From NCBI GenBank assembly GCA_965221545.1, contig OZ244901.1, positions 3,410,001 to 3,474,000 on the forward strand: a stretch of 64,000 nucleotides of DNA, written 5' to 3'. Position numbers and translations under genes: made by a program. This document shows, piece by piece, positions 8,728-17,796 of the stretch; the first letter of the stretch is position 1, and every line of letters begins with the position of its first letter. The notes below the pieces were generated by a model. That model did not search any database, was not told the origin of the DNA, and was given only the letters and a program-made list of their open reading frames with translations. The DNA comes from JAJEFO01 sp022819605 (GTDB lineage Bacteria > Pseudomonadota > Alphaproteobacteria > Rhodobacterales > Rhodobacteraceae).

Positions 8728-10365
8728 TCAGTGACCCGCGCTTTCCATCCTGCGATTCGCGAGGACATCCTCAAGCCAGCCGGTCTTCATCTCCGGCACT
8801 GATGAAAGCAGCAGGTCGGTATAGTCGTCAAAGGGTGGCGTCAATACGCTTGACTTGGTCCCGTACCGCTGTACCCGGCCCTCGTACATCACGGCAATAG
8901 AGTCGGCGATCGCTTTCACCGTCGCAAGATCGTGAGTGATAAAGAGAAATGCGACACCCTCTAGCTTCTGCAGCGCGAGAAGGAGCTTGAGGATACCATC
9001 CGCCACCAGCGGATCGAGCGCCGAGGTTACTTCGTCGCAGATGATCAGCTTCGGCTTGGCGGCAAGTGCACGGGCGATGCAGACGCGCTGTTTCTGCCCG
9101 CCCGACAATTCTGCCGGGTAGCGGTCGATATAGTCCTCGCCCATCTCGATCTCGTCGAGAAGCTCAACGACGCGCTGACGCCGCGCCGCGCCTTTCAGTC
9201 CAAAATAGAACCCCAGCGGACGACCGATGATGGTGCCCACAGTCTGACGCGGGTTCATCGCCACATCGGGCATCTGGTAGATCATCTGGAGTTCGCGCAA
9301 ATCCTCGATTGGCCTTGCCCGCAAGTCCGGCGCCAGCACCCGACCGTCGAACGTGACAGTCCCTTTCCGGGGCGGCAGGAGCCCTGTGACAACCCGCGCG
9401 AGGGTCGATTTGCCCGACCCGGATTCCCCGACGACGGCGAGGGTCTGACCGCGGTGCAGTTCGATGCTGACCTCATCAAGAACATCGACTCCCGTGCCCC
9501 GGTAGCGTGCAGTGATGTCATCGGCGCGGAGCAGCGGGTCTCCTTGTGGTTCGGCGCCGGGGTGCTGGATCTGGCGCACCGAGACCAGCGCTTTCGTATA
9601 GTCTTCCTGCGGCCGGTTGATGATTCGGTCAGTTGGGCCGAATTCAATCGTCTTGCCCATCCGAAGAACCATGATGTCGTCGGATACCTGCGCGACCACT
9701 GCTAGATCATGCGTAATGTAGAGCGCTGCCACGCCGGTGTCGCTGATCGCCTCCTTTATCGCCGCCAGAACATCGATCTGCGTCGTGACGTCGAGCGCCG
9801 TTGTGGGCTCGTCGAAAACCACCAGGTCGGGTTCCGGGCAAAGCGCCATCGCGGTCATGCAGCGCTGCAACTGCCCGCCGGAAACCTGATGGGGGAACCG
9901 CTTGCCGATCCGTTCTGGGTCCGGCAGACCCAGTTTCAGGAACAGCTCGACAGCGCGCAGTTCCGCGTCTTGCTTCGAACACTTACCCTGCGAGACCGCC
10001 GCCTCGATGACCTGGTCCAGAATCCGCTGCGCAGGATTGAAACTTGCCGCCGCCGACTGCGAGACGTAGGTGACCTCGCCGCCACGGAGCCGGCGGACAT
10101 CGCGATGATCCGTCGTCAGGATGTTGCGGCCGTTGACCCAGACCTCGCCACCCGTGATCGTCACCCCACCGCGGCCATATCCCATCGTGGCGAGCCCGAT
10201 GGTCGACTTGCCGGCACCGGATTCGCCAATGAGCCCGAGCACCTTGCCCCGTTCGAGATCGAGATCGACGTCGTGCACGATTCCAATTTCGCGGGGCGCT
10301 TCGCCCGGCGGGTAAACCGTCGCGCCGATTGTCAGGCCGCGGACTCGGACGAGGGTGTCGTTCAT
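8728..10365 (-). CDS. Peptide/opine-type ABC transporter, fused double ATPase
   Basis: A 545-residue protein with two complete ATP-binding domains in tandem, equivalent to a DppD-DppF fusion. Domain 1 has Walker A GESGAGKST at about residue 47, signature VSGGQLQRC and Walker B LVVFDEPTTALD. Domain 2 has Walker A GESGSGKST, signature LSGGQKQRVCIARAL and Walker B LIICDEVTSALD. Fused ATPases of this sort are common in rhizobial and rhodobacterial importers. Its start codon overlaps the stop of the second permease gene (ATGA), indicating coupled translation. It should power uptake through the two neighbouring permeases; what is imported is not known. Confidence 0.93.
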   Translation of the reverse strand: MNDTLVRVRGLTIGATVYPPGEAPREIGIVHDVDLDLERGKVLGLIGESGAGKSTIGLATMGYGRGGVTITGGEVWVNGRNILTTDHRDVRRLRGGEVTYVSQSAAASFNPAQRILDQVIEAAVSQGKCSKQDAELRAVELFLKLGLPDPERIGKRFPHQVSGGQLQRCMTAMALCPEPDLVVFDEPTTALDVTTQIDVLAAIKEAISDTGVAALYITHDLAVVAQVSDDIMVLRMGKTIEFGPTDRIINRPQEDYTKALVSVRQIQHPGAEPQGDPLLRADDITARYRGTGVDVLDEVSIELHRGQTLAVVGESGSGKSTLARVVTGLLPPRKGTVTFDGRVLAPDLRARPIEDLRELQMIYQMPDVAMNPRQTVGTIIGRPLGFYFGLKGAARRQRVVELLDEIEMGEDYIDRYPAELSGGQKQRVCIARALAAKPKLIICDEVTSALDPLVADGILKLLLALQKLEGVAFLFITHDLATVKAIADSIAVMYEGRVQRYGTKSSVLTPPFDDYTDLLLSSVPEMKTGWLEDVLANRRMESAGH

Positions 10366-11180
10366 CCGCGCCCCCCCTTGAGGGACGTGGTGCGGTTGAG
10401 GATCCAGTCAGCAACCAGGTTTACCGAGATGGCCAGGGTGGCGATGGCGATGGCCGGGTACAGCGCGGCGCCGATGCCATAGACGATGCCTTCCTGGTTC
10501 TCCTTCACGATACCGCCCCAGTCCGCCTGCGGCGGCTGCACGCCGAGTCCGAGGAAAGACAGCGTCGAGAGGAACAGAACCATGAAAATGAACCGCAACC
10601 CCATTTCCGCGACGAGAGGCGAAAGCGCATTCGGCAGGATCTCACGGAAGATGATCCAGCCGAGCTTCTCGCCGCGCAGCCGCGCAGCCTCAATGTAGTC
10701 CATCACCGAAATGTCAATGGCGACCGCCCGGGCAAGCCGAAAGACGCGGGTCGCGTCGAGAAGCCCCATTACGAAAATTAGCACCGTCACCGTAACCGGC
10801 ATGACCGAGAGGATGACGAGGGCGAAGATCAGCGAGGGGATCGACATCATCAGGTCGACAAAGCGGCTCAGCATCTGGTCGGCCCAGCTTCCCAGCACGG
10901 CCGCAGAAAACCCGAGGACCGCCCCGGTCGAGAATGACAGCGCTGTCGCGAGGGTTGCAATGAGAATCGTCGTCTGTCCGCCGTAAATCATGCGTGAGAG
11001 CAGGTCGCGGCCGATGTTGTCGGTGCCAAGCAGGAATTGATCTCCCGGCGGTTCCCAGACGCCGCCTACAATCTCGGCCATGCCGTAGGGCGCGATCAGC
11101 GGAGCAAAAATCGCCAGGAGGAAATATAGGGTAGTGAATGCGAGGCCAATTACGGCGGTGACTGCGGGTCTCATCAACAA
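10362..11180 (-). CDS. Peptide/opine-type ABC transporter permease (DppC-like)
   Basis: An inner-membrane permease with the binding-protein-dependent transport domain: the DppC-type segment GTDNIGRDLLSRMIYGGQTT, and a cytoplasmic loop EAARLRGEKLGWIIFREILPN carrying the EAA motif, ending LVADWILNRT. The open frame can start at a TTG at 11180 or an ATG at 11174, with no good ribosome site at either. Immediately after dppB an ATG in the overlapping AATGA context opens a different frame (MTGLQGIAPAGGAV...). That frame would join this one if a run of five G residues just upstream of 11180 had one more G. So the true N-terminus may be about 30 residues longer, with a one-base loss or sequencing error. 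Function is secure; the start is not. Confidence 0.85.
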   Translation of the reverse strand: MLMRPAVTAVIGLAFTTLYFLLAIFAPLIAPYGMAEIVGGVWEPPGDQFLLGTDNIGRDLLSRMIYGGQTTILIATLATALSFSTGAVLGFSAAVLGSWADQMLSRFVDLMMSIPSLIFALVILSVMPVTVTVLIFVMGLLDATRVFRLARAVAIDISVMDYIEAARLRGEKLGWIIFREILPNALSPLVAEMGLRFIFMVLFLSTLSFLGLGVQPPQADWGGIVKENQEGIVYGIGAALYPAIAIATLAISVNLVADWILNRTTSLKGGRG

Positions 11181-11271
11181 CGCCCCCTGGAACCGACCGT
11201 GCGCGGTGCCACTGCCTGGGCAGCCACGCCCGGAACGGCACCACCGGCCGGAGCAATTCCTTGCAACCCGG

Positions 11272-12228
11272 TCATTTCGGATGCCTCAGCCGTGGATTGG
11301 CAAGGATTGAAACGAGATCCGCAAGTAGATTCAAGCCGATGTAGACGGCAGCGAACACGAGCCCGCAGGCCTGTACCACCGGCACATCGCGTTTCGAGAC
11401 ATGATCGACGAGATACTGACCCATGCCAGGGTACACGAAGACCACCTCTACCACGACTACGCCGACCACCAAGTAGGCGAGGTTGAGCATGACAACATTG
11501 ACAATGGGCGCAATGGCGTTGGGCAGAGCGTGTTTCCGGATGACGGTAAAGCTGGACAGTCCCTTGAGTTCCGCTGTTTCGATGTAAGCGGATTCCATGA
11601 CATTCAGGATTGCCGCCCGCGTCATTCGCATCATGTGTGCGAGCACAACGAGCGTGAGAACCGCGATCGGAATCGATATCGACTGCAGCTTGTCGATGAG
11701 CGTTGCATCCGGTCGATAGGAAACGGCTGTCGAGGGCAGCCAGCCGAGCTTGACGCCGACAAAGAACATCAGAACGTAGCCGATCAGGAATTCCGGGATC
11801 GATATCGACGCGAGCGTGACAGCGGATATCGCCCTGTCCGGCCACCGGTTCCGAAACCGCACCGCGACCAGCCCGAGAAAAATCGCCAGAGGCACTGAGA
11901 TGGCGGCAGCCCAGAAGGCAAGAAAGAGCGTGTTTTTCATGCGCCCTGCGAGGATCGGCGCGATCTCCTGTCGCGATGTCAGCGCTTGGCCGAGATCGCC
12001 CTGCAATACGCCGCCAAGCCAGGCGACATATCGCTGCACCGGAGGGTCGTCGAGCCCGAGTTCGCGGCGAAGGTTCTCGACGGCATCCACTGTCGCCGTC
12101 TGTCCAAGGATTGTCTGCGCAACATCGCCGGGCAGAATCGTCGTGCCGGCGAATATCAAGACCGAAACGAGCAGGAGAAGCAGAAGGCTCAGCGCGATGC
12201 GCTGAGCCAACAATTTCAGAACGGGCAT
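11272..12228 (-). CDS. Peptide/opine-type ABC transporter permease (DppB-like)
   Basis: A 318-residue inner-membrane permease of the DppB/OppB class. It begins with an N-terminal membrane segment (LSLLLLLLVSVLIFAG), has the family phrase TILPGDVAQTILG and the loop ETAELKGLSSFTVIRKHALPNAIAP containing the EAA-type motif, and ends with the hydrophobic QACGLVFAAVYIGLNLLADL. It starts one base after the stop codon of the binding-protein gene. About 90 bases separate it from the start assigned to the next permease, unusual for this compact operon and explained if that gene has a frameshift near its start. Confidence 0.92.
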   Translation of the reverse strand: MPVLKLLAQRIALSLLLLLLVSVLIFAGTTILPGDVAQTILGQTATVDAVENLRRELGLDDPPVQRYVAWLGGVLQGDLGQALTSRQEIAPILAGRMKNTLFLAFWAAAISVPLAIFLGLVAVRFRNRWPDRAISAVTLASISIPEFLIGYVLMFFVGVKLGWLPSTAVSYRPDATLIDKLQSISIPIAVLTLVVLAHMMRMTRAAILNVMESAYIETAELKGLSSFTVIRKHALPNAIAPIVNVVMLNLAYLVVGVVVVEVVFVYPGMGQYLVDHVSKRDVPVVQACGLVFAAVYIGLNLLADLVSILANPRLRHPK

Positions 12229-12229
12229 A

Positions 12230-13813
12230 TTAGCCGGTCACCCACATCCGGTGCGGCGCATAACTGTTCATGAGTGCGAATCCCGCCGACCCATCGACCC
12301 ATCCGGAGATGCGATCGCTCGTCGCATCTACGAAGTCGTTGAACATCGGGCAGATCAGCCCGCCCTCGTCGCGAAGGATGGTGCCCATGTCCGCGTACAT
12401 CTGGGTGCGCTTGGCGACATCGATCTCGGCACGGGCAGCGAAGAGGAGCTGATCAAACGTGTCGTTGAAGAACCTGGTGTCGTTCCAGTCCGCAGACGAG
12501 AGATAGGCTGTTGTGAACATCTGGTCCTGAGTCGGCCGGCCACCCCAGTAGCTGGTGGAGAAGGGTTGCTTGTTCCAGACTTCCGTCCAGTAACCATCGT
12601 TTGGTTCGCGCTTGATCTCGATATTGATGCCGGCGCCGGCGCAGCTTTGCTGGAAGAGCGCAGCCGCATCGGGCGCACCGGGGAAGGAATTCTCCGAGGT
12701 CCTGAGCAGGACGGGACCGTCGTGACCGGACTTCTCCATGTGGAACCGCGCCTTGTCGGGATCGTACTCGCGCTGCTCGAATTCAGTATACAGCGGATAG
12801 GACGAGTTGATCGGCGTATCGTTTCCGACCGAGCCGTAGCCCGAAAGGATCTTTTGGACCATTTCCTGTCGGTTGATCCCGTGCTTGAGCGCAAGGCGCA
12901 GGTCGTTATTGTCGAACGGGGCCGTGTTGCAGTGCATGATGAAGACGTAGTGACCCGGTCCGGCAGTCGTGTGAACGGTAATGCCGGGGCTGCTTGCGAC
13001 GAGACCGGCGGTGCGCGGCGGCACACGGTCGATCATGTCGACCTGCCCCGAACGCAACGCGGCAACACGGGCGGTGTTGTCGTTGATGACAATCACCTCG
13101 AGCGTGTCCGCATTGCCAAAGTCGCCCCAGTGATTCGGGTTCTTTTCGGCTACGAAGCGGACGCCCATCTCGACATCCTTGAGGATGTATGGGCCCGTGC
13201 CAATCGCTGCAGCCGGGTCGTCCATGCCGCCGCCCGGCTGGATGATCAGGTGGTAGTCCGCCATCAGATAGGGCAGGTCGGCGTTCGGGCCATCGAGTTC
13301 CACGATGACGTCGTTGCCGTCAGCCCGCACGTTCTTCACTGAACGCATGATGCCCAACGCACCCGATTTGGATTCTTCGCCCGAATGACGTATGAGGGAC
13401 TGGGCCACATCTTCCGCCGTCACCATCTTGCCGTTCGAAAACGTGATTCCATTGCGGATCCGGAACGTCCAGACCGAGGCATCGGATGAGCCCTCGTAGC
13501 TTTCCGCCACCTTGCCCTCGAGACCGCCGCCGTCGGACAGTTCGACCAGCGTTTCCCCCCACATTCGCGTCACCATCAGCCCGACCTGGTTGGTAACCAG
13601 CGCCGGATCGATGCTGTCGGTCGTGGACCCGCCCTGCAGGCCCATTCGAATGGTACCGCCTTTCATAGGACCAGCGGCAAGGACCGCTTCGGCAATCATC
13701 GTGTTCGCCATCGCACCGCCCACGCCGAGCGCCGCAGCACGGCCAATGAAGTCGCGGCGACTTAGGCGTCCGAATGCGACATCCGCAGCCCGAGAGAATA
13801 ATTCTGGTTTCAT
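12230..13813 (-). CDS. ABC transporter substrate-binding protein, family 5, Tat-exported
   Basis: A 527-residue periplasmic binding protein of the DppA/OppA type. The N-terminus has a twin-arginine signal (LSRRDFIGRAAALGVGG) followed by a cleavable hydrophobic stretch and AEAVLAAG. Mature-domain features include WTFRIRNGITFSNG, AEDVAQSL and GTGPYIL, with late segments EPNDGYWTEVWNKQPF and SYWGGRPTQDQMF. A GGAGG ribosome site precedes the ATG. It heads the transporter operon. The protein ending at 57410 is a clear relative (shared EPNDGYW, YWGG.PT, DEGG.I.PMF), so two binding proteins with related ligand preferences lie about 42 kb apart. Confidence 0.92.
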   Translation of the reverse strand: MKPELFSRAADVAFGRLSRRDFIGRAAALGVGGAMANTMIAEAVLAAGPMKGGTIRMGLQGGSTTDSIDPALVTNQVGLMVTRMWGETLVELSDGGGLEGKVAESYEGSSDASVWTFRIRNGITFSNGKMVTAEDVAQSLIRHSGEESKSGALGIMRSVKNVRADGNDVIVELDGPNADLPYLMADYHLIIQPGGGMDDPAAAIGTGPYILKDVEMGVRFVAEKNPNHWGDFGNADTLEVIVINDNTARVAALRSGQVDMIDRVPPRTAGLVASSPGITVHTTAGPGHYVFIMHCNTAPFDNNDLRLALKHGINRQEMVQKILSGYGSVGNDTPINSSYPLYTEFEQREYDPDKARFHMEKSGHDGPVLLRTSENSFPGAPDAAALFQQSCAGAGINIEIKREPNDGYWTEVWNKQPFSTSYWGGRPTQDQMFTTAYLSSADWNDTRFFNDTFDQLLFAARAEIDVAKRTQMYADMGTILRDEGGLICPMFNDFVDATSDRISGWVDGSAGFALMNSYAPHRMWVTG

Positions 13814-14110
13814 TTCTTCCTCCGATTCAAGTGTTCAGGAGCTGTTGCATGATCAGCACTAACCCCTGCAAAAATTGCAGACTTGGTGCTGGTCCACAAG
13901 GACTTTCACAGTTGTCGACCAGACATGAAACTTGGCCTGTTCGGCGTTCAGAACCGCTAGCCCGGACATTTTACCAATTTCGCTGGCATGGGACAGCTCT
14001 CCAAGAAATATGTATTTTTGTCAATATGTTACATGCATCCAGAGGACGGATCCCATGTTGACGGAGTGTAACGGCAAGCCGATCGTTTTTTAAAGCCCGG
14101 CCGCCGCGAA
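13814..14110. other. AT-richer intergenic region upstream of the transporter operon
   Basis: About 300 bases. The part around 14000-14035 is much richer in A and T than its surroundings and carries a perfect minus-strand TTGACA hexamer (bases 14024 down to 14019) pointing toward the binding-protein gene. I could not find a convincing -10 at the right distance, so a promoter here is only likely from position and composition. No gene was seen. Confidence 0.35.
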
Positions 14111-14510
14111 GTGACGGCGGGCTTCGACGGCGGGCGGCTTTCGTCGGACGTCGACGCGCTGGGATACGAGGATCTCAGCGATCAAGACCAGTTGCGTGAC
14201 GATAGCGTTCTGGCGCTGGCCGTCGGCCGCGGCGACATCACCGGCGCCGACCAGGTGCGCGAGTGCGAGCGCGGTCATCCTCTGGCCAGCTCAAGCACGC
14301 TCAACCGGCTCGTGCTCGGCACGCCGGACAAGGCGGCGGAAGACCGCTGCAAGAGGATCTCCGCGGAACCGGCGGCGATCGACCGGCTGCTGGTCGCGCT
14401 GTCCCTCGAGGCGCACGGCACGGCGCCCGAGGAGATCGTCCTCGATCTCGACGCGACCGACGATCCACTGTACGGCGCCCAGGAAGGACGCCACTTCCAC
14501 GCGCATGAGG
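14111..14510 (+). pseudogene. IS1380-family transposase remnant (N-terminal part, internally deleted)
   Basis: From a GTG at 14111 the translation gives MTAGFDGGRLSSD, the standard start of IS1380-type transposases, and then jumps directly to ALGYEDLSDQDQLR, DSVLALAVGRGDITGADQ, GHPLASSSTLNRL, DRLLVALSLEAHG and EEIVLDLDATDDPLYG. In the intact family about 60 residues (including the GGALLL and LAQRVYGL parts) lie between SSD and ALGYEDL, so an in-frame internal deletion is inferred. Similarity stops after QEGRHFH; the rest of the DDE domain is absent. It cannot be active. No terminal inverted repeats were identified. Confidence 0.75.
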
Positions 14511-14607
14511 AGAGTACCGCCTATCGGAAATTTCCATCCTTGGCTGCCATAGGCGACATGTGCTTGCCTCGATTCCCAACTCAACGGAATAACGTGCGCG
14601 TTGGCTT

Positions 14608-14877
14608 TCAAAAAATGCGTATCCTCTGGGTCCGGTTTCCGAACCACGGGATTGGCTGGGCGATCTCGCCGTAACGTGCGGCAAGCAGGAGCGGGTTGTT
14701 GGCGCGGCGTCCCAAGGTGATGATGATCTCGTCTTCGGTGATCCTGACGGTCGCGCTGGCGTTGACGAGCTTGCGGAAGTTGGTGCGCGCCTTCACGACT
14801 TCGAAGCCCTGTCCGACACGGATGCCGAGGAGCCTGTAGAGGCTGCTGGCCATCAGCGTGAGGCGGCAAACCTTCAC
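14608..14877 (-). pseudogene. C-terminal fragment of a DDE-type transposase
   Basis: The 89-residue frame CRLTLMASSLYRLLG, GFEVVKARTNFRKLVNASA, EDEIIITLGRRANNPLLLAA and IPWFGNRTQRIRIF reads like the C-terminal tail of IS transposases that end in a helix plus a beta-rich lobe. There is no DDE catalytic core here, and the fragment begins only ten bases past the end of the aldehyde dehydrogenase gene. It lies convergent to the IS1380 remnant. I assign it from memory of such tails, so the exact IS family is uncertain; it could be the missing end of a second element rather than of the IS1380 copy, which lies in the opposite orientation. Confidence 0.5.
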
Positions 14878-14887
14878 ATTATTCCGT

Positions 14888-16495
14888 TCAGTTGGGGATC
14901 GAGGCTAGCGAAAAACCCGTGTAGTTGACGCTCTTGAGTTCGGTGTATTCGTGTAGGCCGCCGATACCCAGTTCTCGACCGACCCCGGAACAACCGAACC
15001 CGCCTCGGGAAACGGCGGGATGTTCGGCCAATAAGCCTTCGCCGGTGGACGTTGCATAAACGGCGCCGGCACGGATGCGGTTAGCCACACGTCGCGCCTT
15101 GGCCGGATCGGACGACATCACAGTCGAGGCCAAACCGAAAGCGGTGGAGTTCGCCTCCATAACCGCTTCGGCTTCAGTGAAAAACGAGCGCACTGAAAGC
15201 ACTGGTCCAAATACCTCTTTCTGCCAGACGTCCGAGTCGCGCGGCACATCCGTCAGTACGGTCGGCTGGATGAAGTACCCCTCAGCATTGTCGACCGCAC
15301 TCGGATCGGGGGAACCACCGCCGGTGAGAACTTCGATCCCCGACGCCTTGGCGTCATCGAGAAAGCCGAGGACCTTCTGATACTGGGACTCGCATACCAC
15401 GGGCTGCACGACATCAGTCATGCCGGCCTCCCAAGCACGGTCGCCACGGTCTTTTTCAGTAATTGGATCAGTCGCAAAGGGAAGTCTCTCCAACTCTATC
15501 TTCAGCTTCGCGAGCAGCGGCGCTTTGATGTCTTCGTGCACCACGAGTCGCGTGTGCGCGGTGCAGATTTGGCCGCCGTTGGTCAAGAAGCCCTTCATGG
15601 TCGTTTCGACCGCGAGAGCGAGATCAGCGTCATCGAATACCACCAGCGCTGACTTGCCGCCGAGTTCCAGAGCGCATTGCGACAATTTAGGTGCGCAAGC
15701 TTCCATGATCTTGCTGCCGGTAAGCGATGAACCGGTGAACGAGATCATCGACACCGACGGCGAGGCGGCTAGCGCCGCACCTGCATCTCGGTCGCCGGTG
15801 ATTAGATTGAACACGCCCGGTGGAACGCCTGCGTCCCGCGCAAGATTGGCGATGAACATGCACGAAAGGCCGGCGATTTCTGAGGGCTTCAGAATCGCGC
15901 AATTGCCGGCGACCAGCGCCGGCGCCACCTTGCGAAAGGCGACGTTGAGCGGGTAGTTCCAGGCGGAAATCAGACCGACTACGCCGATCGGATCTCGTCT
16001 GTATACGACGTCCCATTCCTCGGGCGGCACGCCGCCCTCACCGCCGCCGGAGGTCACCGGCACGTCCTGCGCTTGGTCGAGCACGGCGCCGAGTGAGCAC
16101 CAGTACTTACCCTCGCCAGCCGCGCCGCCGATGGCCATGGCAGCTTGTCGAAAAGGCTTGCCGACGTCGGCGGCTTCGATCTCGGCGAGCATCTCGACAT
16201 GGTCTTCAATCCCTTGCACCATCCTGGCAACGATCTTAGCGCGCTCGGCGGCCGCCATGTTCGCCCAGGTGCCTTCCGCCCAGGCGAACTCGGCGGCGGC
16301 GACGGCCGCCTGCACGTCGTTCGCCTTGCCGCGTGGGAGTTCATGCACGACTTCGCCTGTCGCGGGGTAATATGTGGAGAACTTTTCGCCGTCCAAAGGA
16401 TCAACGAATTTCCCGCCAATATAGAGCTTGTTGAAGCACTCGGCGGTCAGGTGCGTTTGCACCTTGGCTAAAGATTCGTTTGTGCTCGATTCCAT
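14888..16495 (-). CDS. NAD(P)-dependent aldehyde dehydrogenase, betaine-aldehyde-dehydrogenase-like
   Basis: A 535-residue member of the aldehyde dehydrogenase superfamily. Visible are the NAD-binding segment VGLISAWNYPLNVAFRKVAP with KPSEIAG, the FTGSSLTGSKI loop, the general-base motif LELGGKSALV, and the catalytic cysteine in NGGQICTAHTRL. The C-terminal EVFGPVLSV and GVGRELGIGGLHEYTELKSV are typical of the betaine/aminoaldehyde subgroup. It is about 40 residues longer than common family members, with an extra segment around VTSGGGEGGVPPEEW. A GGAG ribosome site lies just before the ATG. Both sides are transposase or recombinase remnants, so it may have arrived by transfer. The substrate is unproven. 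Confidence 0.88.
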   Translation of the reverse strand: MESSTNESLAKVQTHLTAECFNKLYIGGKFVDPLDGEKFSTYYPATGEVVHELPRGKANDVQAAVAAAEFAWAEGTWANMAAAERAKIVARMVQGIEDHVEMLAEIEAADVGKPFRQAAMAIGGAAGEGKYWCSLGAVLDQAQDVPVTSGGGEGGVPPEEWDVVYRRDPIGVVGLISAWNYPLNVAFRKVAPALVAGNCAILKPSEIAGLSCMFIANLARDAGVPPGVFNLITGDRDAGAALAASPSVSMISFTGSSLTGSKIMEACAPKLSQCALELGGKSALVVFDDADLALAVETTMKGFLTNGGQICTAHTRLVVHEDIKAPLLAKLKIELERLPFATDPITEKDRGDRAWEAGMTDVVQPVVCESQYQKVLGFLDDAKASGIEVLTGGGSPDPSAVDNAEGYFIQPTVLTDVPRDSDVWQKEVFGPVLSVRSFFTEAEAVMEANSTAFGLASTVMSSDPAKARRVANRIRAGAVYATSTGEGLLAEHPAVSRGGFGCSGVGRELGIGGLHEYTELKSVNYTGFSLASIPN

Positions 16496-16789
16496 TTCTC
16501 CAACCTACTTGTGACTTTTGGGGGGATTGTGCGACGCGATTTGCCTAGTTTCCGGATCATCTCAAGCTCAATTCCTCACGTACATGGATAGACCGCGAGT
16601 GCGGATTGTTTGGGCACTGAAGGAGCGTCGCTGTCTTGTTTGGTAACTCCGGGGGTGCTGCGAGGTCAAGGCCGCTGGGTCGCCTTCCCAGCGCTTCCCC
16701 ACGCAGATTCCGATTTGGACAGTCGAGCGCCGACGTGTTGTTCGGAATTCGCAACGCTTGCTGATTGACCCCCGGCTTTTTGTGTTCCC

Positions 16790-17095
16790 GCGAAATGCTG
16801 GCTGCCGACGCCGCTTTTGCTTTTGACGGAGTTCCGTGACCTGGTCCGCCGCGAATGCGGGCCGCTTGCCGAAGTGCACGCCCCGATCCTTGGCCCTCTT
16901 GATCCCGTCCTTCTGGCGCTCGGCGCTGATTTCGATTTCGAACTGGCCGATGGAGCCCAGCATGTTGATCAGAAGTCGCCTCGTGGCGTCGGAGGTGTCG
17001 GAGTTCTGGTCGAGCACGACCAGGTCGACGTCCTTATTCACGCAAGGCTTCGGCGATCTGGCACAGGTGCAGTGTCGGGCGGACCAGCGGGACCG
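16790..17095 (-). pseudogene. Serine recombinase (resolvase/invertase) remnant with frameshift
   Basis: Two minus-strand frames together match the middle of a resolvase. The first gives LVRPTLHLCQIAEALRE and the second KDVDLVVLDQNSDTSDATRR, LLINMLGSIGQFEIEISAERQ and KRAKDRGVHFGKRPAFAADQV. Joining them requires removal of one base near 17036 (GAA-T-AAG), where the first frame runs into a stop. The N-terminal domain part with the catalytic serine is missing, and the helix-turn-helix tail after TELRQ is unreadable. The frame stays open to 16568 but without recognisable resolvase sequence. It is inactive. It lies between the aldehyde dehydrogenase and a TnpB-like tail. Confidence 0.75.
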
Positions 17096-17257
17096 GGCCA
17101 GAGATGATGAGCGAGTTGATGTCGCTACGTGGAGCAGAGCTCGAACAAACTACGATCCAGCAAGGATTCGGAGGAGAAGTGGCGTCAGACCACACCCCCG
17201 GCAACTCCAACATGTTTTTTGCAACAAAGCCGTTACGTGCATGGCATAATTTGGGGC

Positions 17258-17554
17258 TTATATACATGACTGAAATCCTTCAGCCGTATACCGTTCCGCG
17301 TCCTCGTCCGGCAACCCGGCGCGATAGTCTTCAAGAACACCCTCGAACGCACCGGGACGGCTCTTGGAGCCGATGACCCACCCGGCCACCGCCACAAGGC
17401 GATGGAGAATGTTCCGTGCCGCGTTGACATCGCGGCAACTTTGCGGACCTTGTGCGCTACATTCCCGCCGGCACTCGCAGCCTTGCGGTCCAGTTGTTGA
17501 ATGCACCTGACCCTCTCCCGCGCATAATGCACGGGCAGAACGAAAGCGCAACAC
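17258..17554 (-). pseudogene. TnpB-like (IS200/IS605 OrfB) C-terminal remnant
   Basis: A 98-residue minus-strand frame carries CECRRECSAQGPQS followed by CRDVNAARNILHRLVA. The D.DVNAARNI sequence after a cysteine-rich zinc ribbon is the hallmark of the last RuvC motif of TnpB proteins. The first cysteine pair is disordered, and nothing upstream resembles the rest of RuvC or the helix-turn-helix. About 50 residues follow (GSKSRPGAFEGVLEDYRAG...), like a degenerate tail. I see no left or right end hairpins. It is a fossil; the call rests mainly on one motif. Confidence 0.5.
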
Positions 17555-17796
17555 TTTTCATTCATGCCTTTCAGTAAAGTATGTAATCCCCCATAAATTC
17601 CTTTCGCAGGCAGCAGGGCAGCCAAGCCAATGACTTTCTCGCCTGTCTCGCCGGGCCGCGGACAGACGTTTATTGACTGCCTTATGCCAAAGGCTTGCAG
17701 GAATGAAACAGCCTTCATGGCGATCTCACAAATGCGTTCCAATGGTATATTGTTGGGAAACCCTTATGTCGGAAAACGTAGCATGAGTCTCACGCC

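Noticed and set aside
17233..17742. 169-codon minus-strand frame near the TnpB tail
   Set aside because: Only the neighbouring frame has the TnpB motif; this one lacks family features.
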